From contig NZ_JAGIZB010000001.1 of NCBI RefSeq assembly GCF_017813395.1, positions 248,001-312,000 of the forward strand: DNA of 64,000 nucleotides, read 5' to 3'. Each line of letters begins with the position of its first letter. The stretch's first letter is position 1. The notes under the pieces were generated by a model. The model worked only from the letters and a program-made list of their open reading frames with translations, had not been told where the DNA came from and did not search any database. This stretch comes from Pararoseomonas baculiformis (GTDB lineage Bacteria > Pseudomonadota > Alphaproteobacteria > Acetobacterales > Acetobacteraceae). The position numbers and the translations under genes are program-made. Below are positions 45,532 to 54,095 of the stretch, in pieces.

Positions 45532-47612
45532 TGGTCCAGTCCTTCTCCTCCATCGACCTCGCGCCCATCCTGCCGCACTGGCTGGTGGCGGCGCTGGCCG
45601 TCATCGCGGTGCTGGCGCTGGCGCCGGCGCTCTGGCGCCGTGCGCGCGGCGCCGGGTGGCGGGCACTGGCCTTCCTGCTGATCCTCGGCGCCATCGCCAA
45701 TCCGCGCCTGGTGCAGCAGACGCGCGAGATGCGGCCCGACATCGCGCTGCTCGCGGTGGATGGCAGCGCCTCCACCAGCGTGGCCGGGCGCGAGGCCGCC
45801 ATCGCCGCCGCGCGCGCGCAGATCGAGGCACGGGCGGGGCGGCTGCCGGATCTCGAGCTGCGCACCGTGACGGCGGAGGAAGGCGGCAGCCAGGGCACGC
45901 GGCTCTTCACCGCCATCGAGCGCGGGCTGGCCGATATCCCGCGCGCGCGGCTGGCGGGCATCATCGCCCTCAGCGACGGGCAGGTGCATGACGTGCCGCC
46001 CGGCTTCGCCGCCGATGCCCCGCTGCACCTGCTGCTGCCCGGCCGCGCCGGCGAGGTGGACCGGCGGCTCCGCGTGATCGAGGCGCCGGGCTTCGGCATC
46101 GTCGGGCGCGGCGTCGAGATGCGGGTGGTGGTCGAGGATCTCGGCGTCGCCAATGCCGGCGCGCCCGTGCGGCTTTCCATCCGCCGGGATGGCGGCGCGC
46201 CGCGCACGGAAAGCGTGGTTCCCGGCCGCGAGCACCGCATCGCCCTGCCGATCGAACGTGGCGGGCCGAGCGTGGTGGAGATCACCGCCGAGGAACGCCC
46301 GGGCGAGGTCAGCACCGTCAACAACAGCGCCATCGTCACGGTGAACGGCGTGCGGGACCGGCTGCGCGTGCTGCTGGTCTCGGGGGAGCCCCATGCGGGC
46401 GAGCGCACCTGGCGGCGGCTGCTGAAGGCGGACCCGAATGTCGATCTCGTCCACTTCACCATTCTCCGCCCTCCGGAGAAGGACGACCTGACGCCCTTGA
46501 ACGAGCTGGCGCTGATCGCCTTCCCCGTGCGCGAGCTGTTCCAGCAGAAGCTGCGCGACTTCGACCTGATCGTCTTCGACCGCTTCTCCAACCGCGGGAT
46601 CCTGCCACCGCAATACCTGCGCAACATCGCGGACCATGTGCGGCAGGGCGGCGCGCTGCTGATGTCGGTCGGGCCGGAATTCACCGGCCCGGCCTCCCTC
46701 GCCAACACGCCGCTGGGGCAGGTGCTGCCGGCGCGGCCGCTGCTGGGCAACCAGGCCCTGCTGGAGGCCGCCTTCCGCGCCCAGGTGAGCGACACCGGGC
46801 TGCGCCATCCGGTGACGGAGGGGCTGGCCGGCGCCAACGCGAATGCCGCCGCCCAGGCAAGCTGGGGGCGGTGGTACCGCATGCTGCGCACCGAGCCGAT
46901 CGGCGGCGCCAACATCATGAACGGGCCGGACGGCAACCCCCTGCTGCTGCTGGACCGCGTGGGCGAAGGCCGCGTGGCGCTGCTCCTCTCGGACCAGATC
47001 TGGCTCTGGTCGCGCGGGCATGATGGCGGCGGGCCCCAGGCCGAGCTGCTGCGCCGGATCGCCCATTGGCTGATGCGCGAGCCGGAGCTGGAGGAGGAGG
47101 ACCTGACCGCTTCCATCGCCCAGGGGCGCCTGACCGTCACGCGCCGCAGCATCGCCGACGCGCCGCCGCCGGAGATCGCGGTCACCGCGCCGGATGGCAC
47201 CACATCCCGCCACACGCCGGAGCGGCGCGAGGGCGGGCGGGCCGTGGTGGAGCTGCCGGCCACGCGCGCGGGAGTCTGGTCCGCCACGGACGGCACGCGC
47301 ACCGCCTTCGCCGCGGCCGAGGCCGCCAACCCGCCGGAGATCGCCGATCTGCGCGCCGATCCCGGCCGTGTGCAGCCGGCGGTGGATTCCTCGGGCGGCA
47401 CGGCGCGCTGGATCGGGGATGGTTCGGCGCTGCCCGATCTCCGCCGCGTGTCCATGGGGCGCGATGCGGCCGGGCCGGGCTGGATCGGGCTGGTGCGGCG
47501 CGAGGACCACACCGTGACCGGCATTTCCGCCCTGCCGCTGCTGCCGCCCTGGATGGCGCTGCTGCTGGTGCTGGGCGTTGCGGTGATCGCCTGGCGGCGG
47601 GAGGGGCGGTAG
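45531..47612 (+). CDS. vWA-like membrane protein with glutaminase-fold domain
   Basis: A 693-residue protein with two N-terminal spans (about 17-56), a vWA-like domain with an intact D-x-S-x-S pattern (AVDGSASTSV, about residues 76-85), a beta-sandwich region (about 175-280), then a class I glutamine-amidotransferase-like fold (LRVLLVSGEPHAGERTWRRLLKADPNVDLV to about 520) lacking an obvious catalytic Cys, and a C-terminal span (PPWMALLLVLGVAVIAWRR). It completes the MoxR operon: DUF58, DUF4159 and this protein could form one membrane complex remodelled by MoxR. Client and role unknown. Confidence 0.85.
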   Translation: MVQSFSSIDLAPILPHWLVAALAVIAVLALAPALWRRARGAGWRALAFLLILGAIANPRLVQQTREMRPDIALLAVDGSASTSVAGREAAIAAARAQIEARAGRLPDLELRTVTAEEGGSQGTRLFTAIERGLADIPRARLAGIIALSDGQVHDVPPGFAADAPLHLLLPGRAGEVDRRLRVIEAPGFGIVGRGVEMRVVVEDLGVANAGAPVRLSIRRDGGAPRTESVVPGREHRIALPIERGGPSVVEITAEERPGEVSTVNNSAIVTVNGVRDRLRVLLVSGEPHAGERTWRRLLKADPNVDLVHFTILRPPEKDDLTPLNELALIAFPVRELFQQKLRDFDLIVFDRFSNRGILPPQYLRNIADHVRQGGALLMSVGPEFTGPASLANTPLGQVLPARPLLGNQALLEAAFRAQVSDTGLRHPVTEGLAGANANAAAQASWGRWYRMLRTEPIGGANIMNGPDGNPLLLLDRVGEGRVALLLSDQIWLWSRGHDGGGPQAELLRRIAHWLMREPELEEEDLTASIAQGRLTVTRRSIADAPPPEIAVTAPDGTTSRHTPERREGGRAVVELPATRAGVWSATDGTRTAFAAAEAANPPEIADLRADPGRVQPAVDSSGGTARWIGDGSALPDLRRVSMGRDAAGPGWIGLVRREDHTVTGISALPLLPPWMALLLVLGVAVIAWRREGR

Positions 47613-47643
47613 GGTCCGGCAAACGCGATTCGGAGGAACGCCC

Positions 47644-48621
47644 ATGAGCCTGCGCGACCTGTTGCGGCAGCGGCTCTCGCTGCCGGTGATCGGCTCCCCG
47701 CTCTTCATCATCTCGGTGCCGGATCTGGTCGTCGCGCAATGCACTGCGGGGATCATGGGCAGCATGCCATCCCTCAACGCCCGCCCGGCGGAGCAGCTGG
47801 AGGACTGGCTGGCGGAGATCCGGGAGCGGCTGGACGCGCATGACGCGCGCCACCCGGATCGTCCCTCGGCGCCCTTCGCCATCAACCTGATCGTCCACCG
47901 ATCGAATGACCGGCTGGACCACGACCTCGCGCTTTGCGCGAAGTACCGCGTGCCGCTGATCATCACCTCGCTCGGCGCAAGGCCGGATGTGAACGAGGCC
48001 GTGCATGCCTATGGCGGCTACGTCATGCATGACGTGATCAACCAGACCTTCGCGCGCAAGGCGGTGGAGAAGGGGGCGGATGGCCTCATCCTCGTCGCCG
48101 CCGGCGCGGGAGGCCATGCCGGCAGCATCTCGCCCTTCGCGCTGGTGCAGGAGACGCGCAGCTGGTTCGACGGGCCGATCGCGCTCTCCGGCTCCATCGC
48201 CACGGGCCGTTCCATCCTGGCGGCCCAGGTCATGGGCGCGGATGTCGCCTATATCGGCAGCGCCTTCATCGCGACGGAGGAGGCGCGCGCCGCCGAGGCC
48301 TACAAGGCGATGATCGTCGAGGGCATGGCGGGTGACATCATCTACAGCGATCTCTTCACGGGCGTTCTCGGCAACTACCTGCGCCCGTCCATCCGCAATG
48401 CGGGGCTGGACCCGGAGAACCTGCCGCGGCCCGATCCCTCGCAGATCAACTTCTCCTCCAACCGCGTGAAGCCCTGGAAGGATGTCTGGGGCTCGGGCCA
48501 GGGCATCGGCGCGATCGACCGGGTGCAGCCCGCGGCGGCGCTGATCGCGCGGCTGCGCCATGAATACGAGGCGGCGCTGGACGCGATACGGAGCGCGGCC
48601 CCGGTTCCCGCGAGGGCCTGA
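47644..48621 (+). CDS. Nitronate monooxygenase family protein
   Basis: A 325-residue FMN-dependent TIM-barrel enzyme. Segments: LPVIGSPLFIISVPDLVVAQCTAG, FAINLIVHRSNDR, LILVAAGAGGHAGSISPFALVQE (FMN phosphate region and the conserved His), ALSGSIATGRSILAAQVMGADVAYIGSAFIAT. Class I members oxidise alkyl nitronates such as propionate 3-nitronate, but many paralogues have unknown or enoyl-reductase-like roles. It follows the MoxR operon by 31 bases and may be co-transcribed. Confidence 0.92.
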   Translation: MSLRDLLRQRLSLPVIGSPLFIISVPDLVVAQCTAGIMGSMPSLNARPAEQLEDWLAEIRERLDAHDARHPDRPSAPFAINLIVHRSNDRLDHDLALCAKYRVPLIITSLGARPDVNEAVHAYGGYVMHDVINQTFARKAVEKGADGLILVAAGAGGHAGSISPFALVQETRSWFDGPIALSGSIATGRSILAAQVMGADVAYIGSAFIATEEARAAEAYKAMIVEGMAGDIIYSDLFTGVLGNYLRPSIRNAGLDPENLPRPDPSQINFSSNRVKPWKDVWGSGQGIGAIDRVQPAAALIARLRHEYEAALDAIRSAAPVPARA

Positions 48622-48660
48622 CCAGGGCGGCGCCAGCACGGGCCGGGCCCGCGGCACCAG

Positions 48661-48685
48661 GGAACGGATGGAGCCGTCCGGCGTT
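48661..48685 (+). promoter_or_regulatory. EcfG (general stress response) promoter
   Basis: GGAAC (48661-48665), 16 bases, then CGTT (48682-48685): an exact match to the alphaproteobacterial sigma-EcfG consensus GGAAC-N16-17-CGTT, ending 32 bases before the ATG of the DUF2934 gene. The site also lies inside a longer inverted repeat (GGAACGGAT at 48661 and ATCCGTTCC at 48688-48696). Confidence 0.7.
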
Positions 48686-48717
48686 CTATCCGTTCCGCTG
48701 GAGCCAGGGAGCGAGCC

Positions 48718-49299
48718 ATGCCGGACGAGGAACGCATTCGGCGCCGTGCCCATGAAATCTGGGAACGGGAGGGGCGGCCCGAGGGCCGGCAGGAGGAACA
48801 CTGGGCACAGGCCTGCCGGGAGATCGCGGCCGAAGGGGACGGTTCCGGCGGCGCGGCATCGGCCGGCGCGGACCAGGATGCATCCACGCCGCCGCAGATG
48901 CCGGTATCGGGGGTGCTGGGCGGGCAGTTCGGTGGCGATGGTGCCGCCAGCCTGTCCGGTGGGGTCGGGACGACCCTGCGCGAGGGCTCGGGGGCGGCGG
49001 GCGGTGCTGCCGGCCCTCTCGGAGGCGCGGGAAGCGCGGATGCGCATCACCCCGGCATCGGCGCGAGCATGACGGACAGCCCGCCGCGCATCGGCCCGGC
49101 CCCCGTGCCGGCGGATGATGCCGGCCCGGGCATCGCGGATACCGGCTCGGCGCATGGTCCCTCAGCCGCCGATCGCGGCAAGGGCGATGCCGGGACCGGT
49201 ACTGGCAAAGGCGACCACCTGACGGGGCGCGAGGCCGGCCTCGGCGCGGGCGGGATGTCCGGCGACGAGGCGCCCGGCCGGATCACCGGCCGGGGCTGA
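48718..49299 (+). CDS. DUF2934 protein with long disordered Gly/Ala tail
   Basis: A 193-residue protein. Residues 1-38 (PDEERIRRRAHEIWEREGRPEGRQEEHWAQA) are a DUF2934 motif, a short helical domain common in alphaproteobacteria. The rest is Gly/Ala/Ser/Asp-rich with no hydrophobic core and should be disordered. It stands behind an EcfG-type promoter, which suggests induction under general stress. The ATG at 48718 has GGAGCGAGCC just ahead. Function unknown. Confidence 0.8.
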   Translation: MPDEERIRRRAHEIWEREGRPEGRQEEHWAQACREIAAEGDGSGGAASAGADQDASTPPQMPVSGVLGGQFGGDGAASLSGGVGTTLREGSGAAGGAAGPLGGAGSADAHHPGIGASMTDSPPRIGPAPVPADDAGPGIADTGSAHGPSAADRGKGDAGTGTGKGDHLTGREAGLGAGGMSGDEAPGRITGRG

Positions 49300-49316
49300 G
49301 GGACGCCGCGCCCGGC

Positions 49317-50594
49317 CTATTCCACCCCGCACCAATCGGCGATGAAGCCGGCCATGGAGAGGGTCGTTTTCTTCAGCAGTTCCAGATTGGTCCGCTCGTC
49401 GAAGCCGTGGTTGCCCTCGCCGCCCGGGCCGTAGCAGAGGGCGGGCATGGCGTAGTAGCGGCCGTAATAGCGCGTGTCGTTCACGGCGGTGGAAAGGCGT
49501 TCCTCCATGGGCGCGCCGAAGGCGGCCTGGTGCGCCTCGGCCAGCACGCGCTCCGCCTCGCTGCCGGGCTGCAGCACGTAGCCATCGGCCTGGAAGCCGT
49601 GCCAGGTGATCTCGGGCGGGTTGTTGGCCAGGAAGGCATCCCCGGCACGCGCCGCCTCCACCGCCTGCTCCACGCCGCGCATCACCTCGGACACCTCCAT
49701 GGAGGGGGTGAGGCCGATGCGGCAATCCACCTCGCACCAGGCGGGGGTGGAGGACGCCCAGTCGCCGCCGCGGATGATGCCGGGGTTGAACTTGATCGGG
49801 TTCTTCACGGCCGAGAAGTTGGGATCCGCCTTCGCCCTCTCGTTGAGCGCCACCGTGTGCTGCTGCAGCGCCTGGATCAGGTGCATGACGGAAAGGATGG
49901 CATTGGTGCCCGTATCGGCCACCGCCACATGCACGGGCACGCCGCGCACGCGCAGGCGGAACCACAGCGTGCCCGTATGGGCGCGGGTGATGCTGCCCGC
50001 CGTGGGTTCGGGGATGAGGCAGGCATCGGCCCGGTAGCCGCGCAGCAGGGTGGAGAGGGCGCCATTGCCCGTGCTCTCCTCCTCCGTCACGGTCTGGAGG
50101 TAGATGTCGCCCTTGGGCGTCAGGCCCGCGTCGCGCAGCGCATCCATGGCGAAGACCATGGCGGCCACGCCGGCCTTCATGTCATTCGCGCCGCGGCCAT
50201 AGAGCCAGCCATCCCGCACCACGCCGCCATAGGGCGGGTGGGTCCACATCTCCACCGGGCCTTCCGGCACCACGTCGATATGCCCCTGGACGATCAGGCT
50301 GCGGCCCTCCGGATTCCGCGCCCGCTTCGCGGCCACCACCTGCACGGAGCCGGCGGGGTCCACATCCACCATGGGCGCGGCCTTCTCGTGGTTCTCCAGC
50401 CCCACATCGGCCAGGGTGTAGCGGTCCACCTGGTAGCCGCGCCCCGCCATCTGGCGCGCGAACCAGTCCTGCAGCGGCGCCTCGCGCCCGCGCAGGCTGG
50501 GGAAGCGGACGAGATCGGCCAGGAAGGCGGTCTCGGCCTCGAAGTTCTTGTCCACGGCGGCGCGCAGGCGTTCGAGGAGGGCGGGATCGGGCAA
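49317..50594 (-). CDS. M20 family peptidase / ArgE-DapE-type deacylase
   Basis: A 425-residue di-zinc amidohydrolase. Metal and catalytic residues are visible: His and Asp in VQGHIDVVPEG, Asp in GRGANDMKAG, the Glu pair in TVTEEESTGNG, and the late His in GEGNHGFDERT. An inserted dimerisation domain (about 190-300) is present. The family deacylates N-acyl amino acids such as acetylornithine or succinyl-diaminopimelate; the exact substrate cannot be told. No ATG is available at the conserved N-terminus; a TTG at 50592-50594, nine bases after AGGA, gives MPDPALLERLRAAVDKNFE and is chosen. Confidence 0.87.
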   Translation of the reverse strand: MPDPALLERLRAAVDKNFEAETAFLADLVRFPSLRGREAPLQDWFARQMAGRGYQVDRYTLADVGLENHEKAAPMVDVDPAGSVQVVAAKRARNPEGRSLIVQGHIDVVPEGPVEMWTHPPYGGVVRDGWLYGRGANDMKAGVAAMVFAMDALRDAGLTPKGDIYLQTVTEEESTGNGALSTLLRGYRADACLIPEPTAGSITRAHTGTLWFRLRVRGVPVHVAVADTGTNAILSVMHLIQALQQHTVALNERAKADPNFSAVKNPIKFNPGIIRGGDWASSTPAWCEVDCRIGLTPSMEVSEVMRGVEQAVEAARAGDAFLANNPPEITWHGFQADGYVLQPGSEAERVLAEAHQAAFGAPMEERLSTAVNDTRYYGRYYAMPALCYGPGGEGNHGFDERTNLELLKKTTLSMAGFIADWCGVE

Positions 50595-50803
50595 GGCGGC
50601 GAGTCCTGTTCGATGGGTGCCGGGGATGGTGGCCCGTGCCGCCCTTGGGGGGAAGGACCGGCCCATGGCTTCGGGCAGGCATGGCGGAGGCGCCCATGCC
50701 GTGCCGTTGCGCGAAATCCTGCTCGCGCCTTCGGGTCGGTGCCGCCATCCGATGGGCCGAAACCGTGAACGGCCATCTTCCGCCGCTGCTGCGCCGATCC
50801 CAG

Positions 50804-51178
50804 ATGAAGGGCATGCGACGCGCCCTCCCCCTCCTCCCCCTCCTCGCCCTGGCCGCCTGCGCGATCGGGCCAAGCCTGGATGAGCGGCTGGCCACCTATA
50901 TCGGGCGGTCTGAGCTTGAACTCGTCTCCAGCCTGGGCGTGCCCACCCGCAGCTACGAGACCGGCGGCCAGAAATTCCTGCAATACGAGGAGAACCGCAC
51001 CGTGGCCGTGCCCGGGGGATTCATCGGCGGCCCCTGGGGTCCCTGGGGTCCGTATAGCCGGGGCTTCTATGGCGGCTTCTCCACCACGGCCTATGCGCCC
51101 GTGCAGTGCGACGTGACCTTCGCCCTGCGCGAGGGGCGGGTGGCCAGCTATGTCTATCGCGGCCAGGGCTGCGCCTGA
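50804..51178 (+). CDS. Small putative lipoprotein
   Basis: A 124-residue protein with a lipoprotein signal (MKGMRRALPLLPLLALAACAIG; lipobox LAAC, Cys about 19). The mature part reads GPSLDERLATYIGRSELELVSSLGVPTRSYETGGQKFLQYEE and then a Gly/Trp/Tyr-rich stretch, resembling small outer-membrane-anchored proteins of the SmpA/OmlA-like shape. An alternative ATG lies three codons later. It is divergent from the M20 gene and its stop codon lies within a 13-bp tandem repeat. Confidence 0.75.
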   Translation: MKGMRRALPLLPLLALAACAIGPSLDERLATYIGRSELELVSSLGVPTRSYETGGQKFLQYEENRTVAVPGGFIGGPWGPWGPYSRGFYGGFSTTAYAPVQCDVTFALREGRVASYVYRGQGCA

Positions 51179-51225
51179 GAACGGCGCCTGAGATGGGTTC
51201 CTGAGATGGGCGCCTGACAAAAGCT
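51174..51225. repeat. Four imperfect 13-bp tandem repeats
   Basis: CCTGA(G/C)A recurs at exactly 13-base steps at 51174, 51187, 51200 and 51213. Units 2 and 3 are identical over 11 bases (CCTGAGATGGG). The array starts at the stop codon of the small lipoprotein gene (TGA at 51176-51178) and fills half of the 110-base gap before the ankyrin gene. It may be a slippage-prone repeat or a set of helically phased protein sites. Confidence 0.6.
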
Positions 51226-51288
51226 TGCGGGGGCGCTTCGCGGCGGGGAGTGGTGGCCGCCTCGCGCTGGGGGTATAGCCTGGGCGCC

Positions 51289-52050
51289 ATGCGCCGCCTC
51301 CCCCTCGCCCTCCTCCTGGCCGGCCCGATGCTGGCCGGCCCCGCCCTTGCCCCCGGCGCCCTGGCACAGGGCACCGGAATCGGGCGCAACGCGCCGCCGC
51401 CCAGCGCCGGCCCGGCCAGCCGCCCCCCGCCGCCCGCGCTGCCGGGCCTGGCCAACCGCCGCGCGGCCGAGCCGATTCCGGCCGAGACGCCCTCGGTGAA
51501 CCTCCGCCCCAACGAAGCGCTGTTCGACGCCATCAACCGCGGCGACATGGCCGCGGCCCGGGATGCGGTGGCGCGCGGCGCGGACCTGAACGCCCGCAAC
51601 CAGCTCGGCCTCACCCCGGTCGATGCGGCGGTGGACCAGGGGCGCAACGAGATCGTCTTCTATCTTCTCTCCACGCGCGGCAGCACCGGCACCGGGCCCA
51701 CCATGGCGCCCGCCGAGCCTGCGCCGCCGCCTGCCGCCCGCCGTGGCCGCCCCGGCCGCGATGCCGCCCCCGCGGCCCCTGCCGAAAGCGCCCTGCTACC
51801 GCCGCAGGAGCCGCCCGCGCGTCCCTCAGGCCTCCTCAGCGACCCGCCGCGGGGCGGGGAGCTGCCGGCCGGGTCCGTCAGCACCGGCACGGCAACCACC
51901 GCGCGGGCCCGGCTTTTCGCCGGGGATGGCGGCATGCCGCGGCCGGAAATCGGGTTCCTCGGCTTCGATGCCGGGCGCCCGGCCGGGGCCGCGCCCCTGC
52001 CCGCCTCCACCCGCCCCTCGGCGCCGTCCCGGCGCGGCCGCCGGGCCTGA
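51289..52050 (+). CDS. Secreted ankyrin-repeat protein
   Basis: A 253-residue protein. The N-terminus MRRLPLALLLAGPMLAGPALAPGALA is a signal peptide. After a Pro-rich segment comes an ankyrin pair (about residues 80-135): NEALFDAINRGDMAAARDAVARGADLNARNQLGLTPVDAAVDQG. The C-terminal half is Pro/Ala/Arg-rich and low in complexity. It is probably periplasmic and may bind another protein. The ATG at 51289 is used; an in-frame GTG at 51250 is less likely. The chemosensory cluster starts 18 bases after its stop, so it may be the first gene of that operon. Confidence 0.78.
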   Translation: MRRLPLALLLAGPMLAGPALAPGALAQGTGIGRNAPPPSAGPASRPPPPALPGLANRRAAEPIPAETPSVNLRPNEALFDAINRGDMAAARDAVARGADLNARNQLGLTPVDAAVDQGRNEIVFYLLSTRGSTGTGPTMAPAEPAPPPAARRGRPGRDAAPAAPAESALLPPQEPPARPSGLLSDPPRGGELPAGSVSTGTATTARARLFAGDGGMPRPEIGFLGFDAGRPAGAAPLPASTRPSAPSRRGRRA

Positions 52051-52068
52051 GGCCTGGCGAGGCACCTG

Positions 52069-52608
52069 ATGGCTGCGCCGCCCGCGCCTGACGCCTCCGC
52101 GGAACCCGCGGCAGGGCCGGTGGTGCTCTTCGCCCTGGGATCTCTGGCCTGCGCCCTCCCGCGGGAGGCCGTGCGCGCCCTGCTGCCCCTGCCCCGGCTG
52201 GACACGCCCCCGGGCCTGCCGGCACCGATGGCAGGCTTCCTCAACCTGGGCGGCACCGCCGTGCCGGTGGTGGAACTGGCGCGGCTGCTCGGCGTCCCGC
52301 CCGGGGAGCCGCATCCCTACCGCCACCTGATCCTGCTGGAACGCCCGGACGGGCTGGCCGGTCCCGTGGCCCTGCTGGTGGACCGCGTGGCCGATGTGGC
52401 GCCCGCCGGCCTGCCTCTGCGCCCGGCGGAGGAAGGGCTTTCGATCGGGGATGTGGTCGCCGGCGCGGTCGAGGCCGGGGGGCGGGTGGCGCATCTGCTC
52501 GACCCCATCCGGCTGTTCCTGGCGCAGGAAGCCACCATCCTCGATTCGCTGTCCCGCCAGGCGCAGGAGCGGCTGGCGCGCTGGGAGGCAGCCGGGGACG
52601 CATCATGA
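52069..52608 (+). CDS. cheW: CheW-type coupling protein (first copy)
   Basis: A 179-residue CheW domain protein. Segments: VVLFALGSLACALPREAVRALL, GFLNLGGTAVPVVELARLLGVP and GPVALLVDRVADV match the two beta barrels of CheW. A C-terminal extension (about 145-179, FLAQEATILDSLSRQAQERLARWEAAG) is helical and not part of a minimal CheW. It couples the receptor to CheA in the array. The stop overlaps the cheR start (ATGA at 52605). Confidence 0.92.
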   Translation: MAAPPAPDASAEPAAGPVVLFALGSLACALPREAVRALLPLPRLDTPPGLPAPMAGFLNLGGTAVPVVELARLLGVPPGEPHPYRHLILLERPDGLAGPVALLVDRVADVAPAGLPLRPAEEGLSIGDVVAGAVEAGGRVAHLLDPIRLFLAQEATILDSLSRQAQERLARWEAAGDAS

Positions 52609-54095
52609 GCGGGGGCGGCCGCAATGCGGGCGGCCGCGCCGCACCCCTCGATCTTCCGGCCCAGCCACCCCTGGCGGACCCTGCCTTCGCCGAGTTGAAG
52701 CGCCTCATCGTCGCCCGCACCGGGCATGCCTATTACGCGGACAAGGACACCGCCCTCTGGGAAAGGCTGCGCGGCCGGATCCGGGCCAGCGGCGCGGGAA
52801 ATGCGGCAGGCTATGCCGCCCTGCTGCGCCACCCGGCGGATGGGGAGGCCGAGTGGGCCGCCCTCGAATCCACGATCACCATCGGCGAGACCTTCTTCTT
52901 CCGCGATGCCGGTCAGTTCGCGGCGCTGCGCGATACCATCCTGCCCGGGCTGATTGCCCGCCGGGCCGGTCCGCGGCGGCTGCGCATCTGGTCGGCCGGC
53001 TGCTCCACAGGGGCCGAGCCCTATTCGGTGGCCATCCTGCTGCGCCGCCTCCTCGGCCCCGCGCACCGGGAGTGGAGCATCAGCATCCTGGGCACCGACA
53101 TCAGCGAGGCGGCGCTGGACGCGGCGCGGGCGGCGCGGTTCAGCCCGTGGGCGCTGCGCGGGATGGACCTGGACGGGCGCATGCGGGACTTCCTGCCCGT
53201 GGCGGGCAACCAGGCCTGGCAGCTGCGCCCCGAACATCGCGGCACCACGCGGTTCGAGCGGCAGAACCTGCTGGGTTTGCTGGATGGCACGCTGCCGCTG
53301 AGCATGACGGGCTTCGACCTCATCCTCTGCCGCAACGTGCTGATCTATTTCGACCGCGCGCTGGTCCCGCGCCTCGTCCGGGCGCTTGGGGAACGGCTGG
53401 CACCGGATGGCTGGCTGCTGCTCGGCCATGCGGAGCCGGATCCGAGCTTCAATGCCTTCCTGCAGCCCGTCACCCTGGCGAGCACGACGGCCTGGCGCCC
53501 CCTGCCAAACCCGGAGGTCGGGGTGGCGGAGCAAGCCGACGCGCCGCCCGCCGCCTGGACACAGCTGCCGGCACCAGCCCCGGCAGCGGCGGCCCCCTCG
53601 CCCTGGTCCTGGCAACCCCTGCCGGTGCCGCCCGCCGCCAGCCCGGCGCCCAGGGCCACCCCCCAACCTGCCCCCGAAGCCCCGGGGGAGCCGCTTCCCC
53701 TTCTGGACCGCGCGCGGGCCGAGGCGGATTCGGGTGCGCTGGATGCGGCCCGGGCCACCCTGCGGGAGGGGCTGCGCGACCATCCCACCCATGCCCGGAT
53801 GCAGATGCTGGACGGGCTGGTGTCGCGCGCCCTGGGCGACCTGGCCGGGGCCGAGGCGGCCCTGCGCCGGGCGCTCTACCTCGACAGCGGCTTCGTGGCG
53901 GCGCACTACCAGCTCGGCCTGCTTCTGCTGGACCGGGGCGCGGCGGAGGCGGCGCGGCGCAGCATCGCCAACGCCGCCCGCCTCGCACAGGCCCTGCCCG
54001 GCGGCACCGTGTTGGAGGAGGGCGACGGAATGACTGCGGAGACGCTGCTCGGCCTGGCGCGCCACCATCTCGGCCCGGCCGGGGGGCTGCGCTGA
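52605..54095 (+). CDS. cheR: CheR methyltransferase with C-terminal TPR (WspC/FrzF-like)
   Basis: A 496-residue protein. Residues about 20-300 form CheR: FAELKRLIVARTGHAYYADK, ESTITIGETFFFRD, WSAGCSTGAEPYSVAILL (SAM site) and FDLILCRNVLIYFD. A Pro/Ala-rich linker (about 305-365) leads to TPR repeats (about 370-480: ARAEADSGALDAARATLREGL, RMQMLDGLVSRALGDLAGAEAALRRALYLDSGFVAAHYQLGLLLLDRG). CheR methylates receptor glutamates; the CheR-TPR form is found in WspC and FrzF. It overlaps cheW by four bases and shares one base with the second cheW. Confidence 0.95.
   Translation: MSGGGRNAGGRAAPLDLPAQPPLADPAFAELKRLIVARTGHAYYADKDTALWERLRGRIRASGAGNAAGYAALLRHPADGEAEWAALESTITIGETFFFRDAGQFAALRDTILPGLIARRAGPRRLRIWSAGCSTGAEPYSVAILLRRLLGPAHREWSISILGTDISEAALDAARAARFSPWALRGMDLDGRMRDFLPVAGNQAWQLRPEHRGTTRFERQNLLGLLDGTLPLSMTGFDLILCRNVLIYFDRALVPRLVRALGERLAPDGWLLLGHAEPDPSFNAFLQPVTLASTTAWRPLPNPEVGVAEQADAPPAAWTQLPAPAPAAAAPSPWSWQPLPVPPAASPAPRATPQPAPEAPGEPLPLLDRARAEADSGALDAARATLREGLRDHPTHARMQMLDGLVSRALGDLAGAEAALRRALYLDSGFVAAHYQLGLLLLDRGAAEAARRSIANAARLAQALPGGTVLEEGDGMTAETLLGLARHHLGPAGGLR

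Noticed and set aside
48661-48696. Reading the GGAACGGAT/ATCCGTTCC inverted repeat as the nitronate monooxygenase terminator
   Set aside because: The arms are 18 bases apart with no U-tract, and the left arm is part of an exact EcfG promoter match; a regulatory reading fits better.
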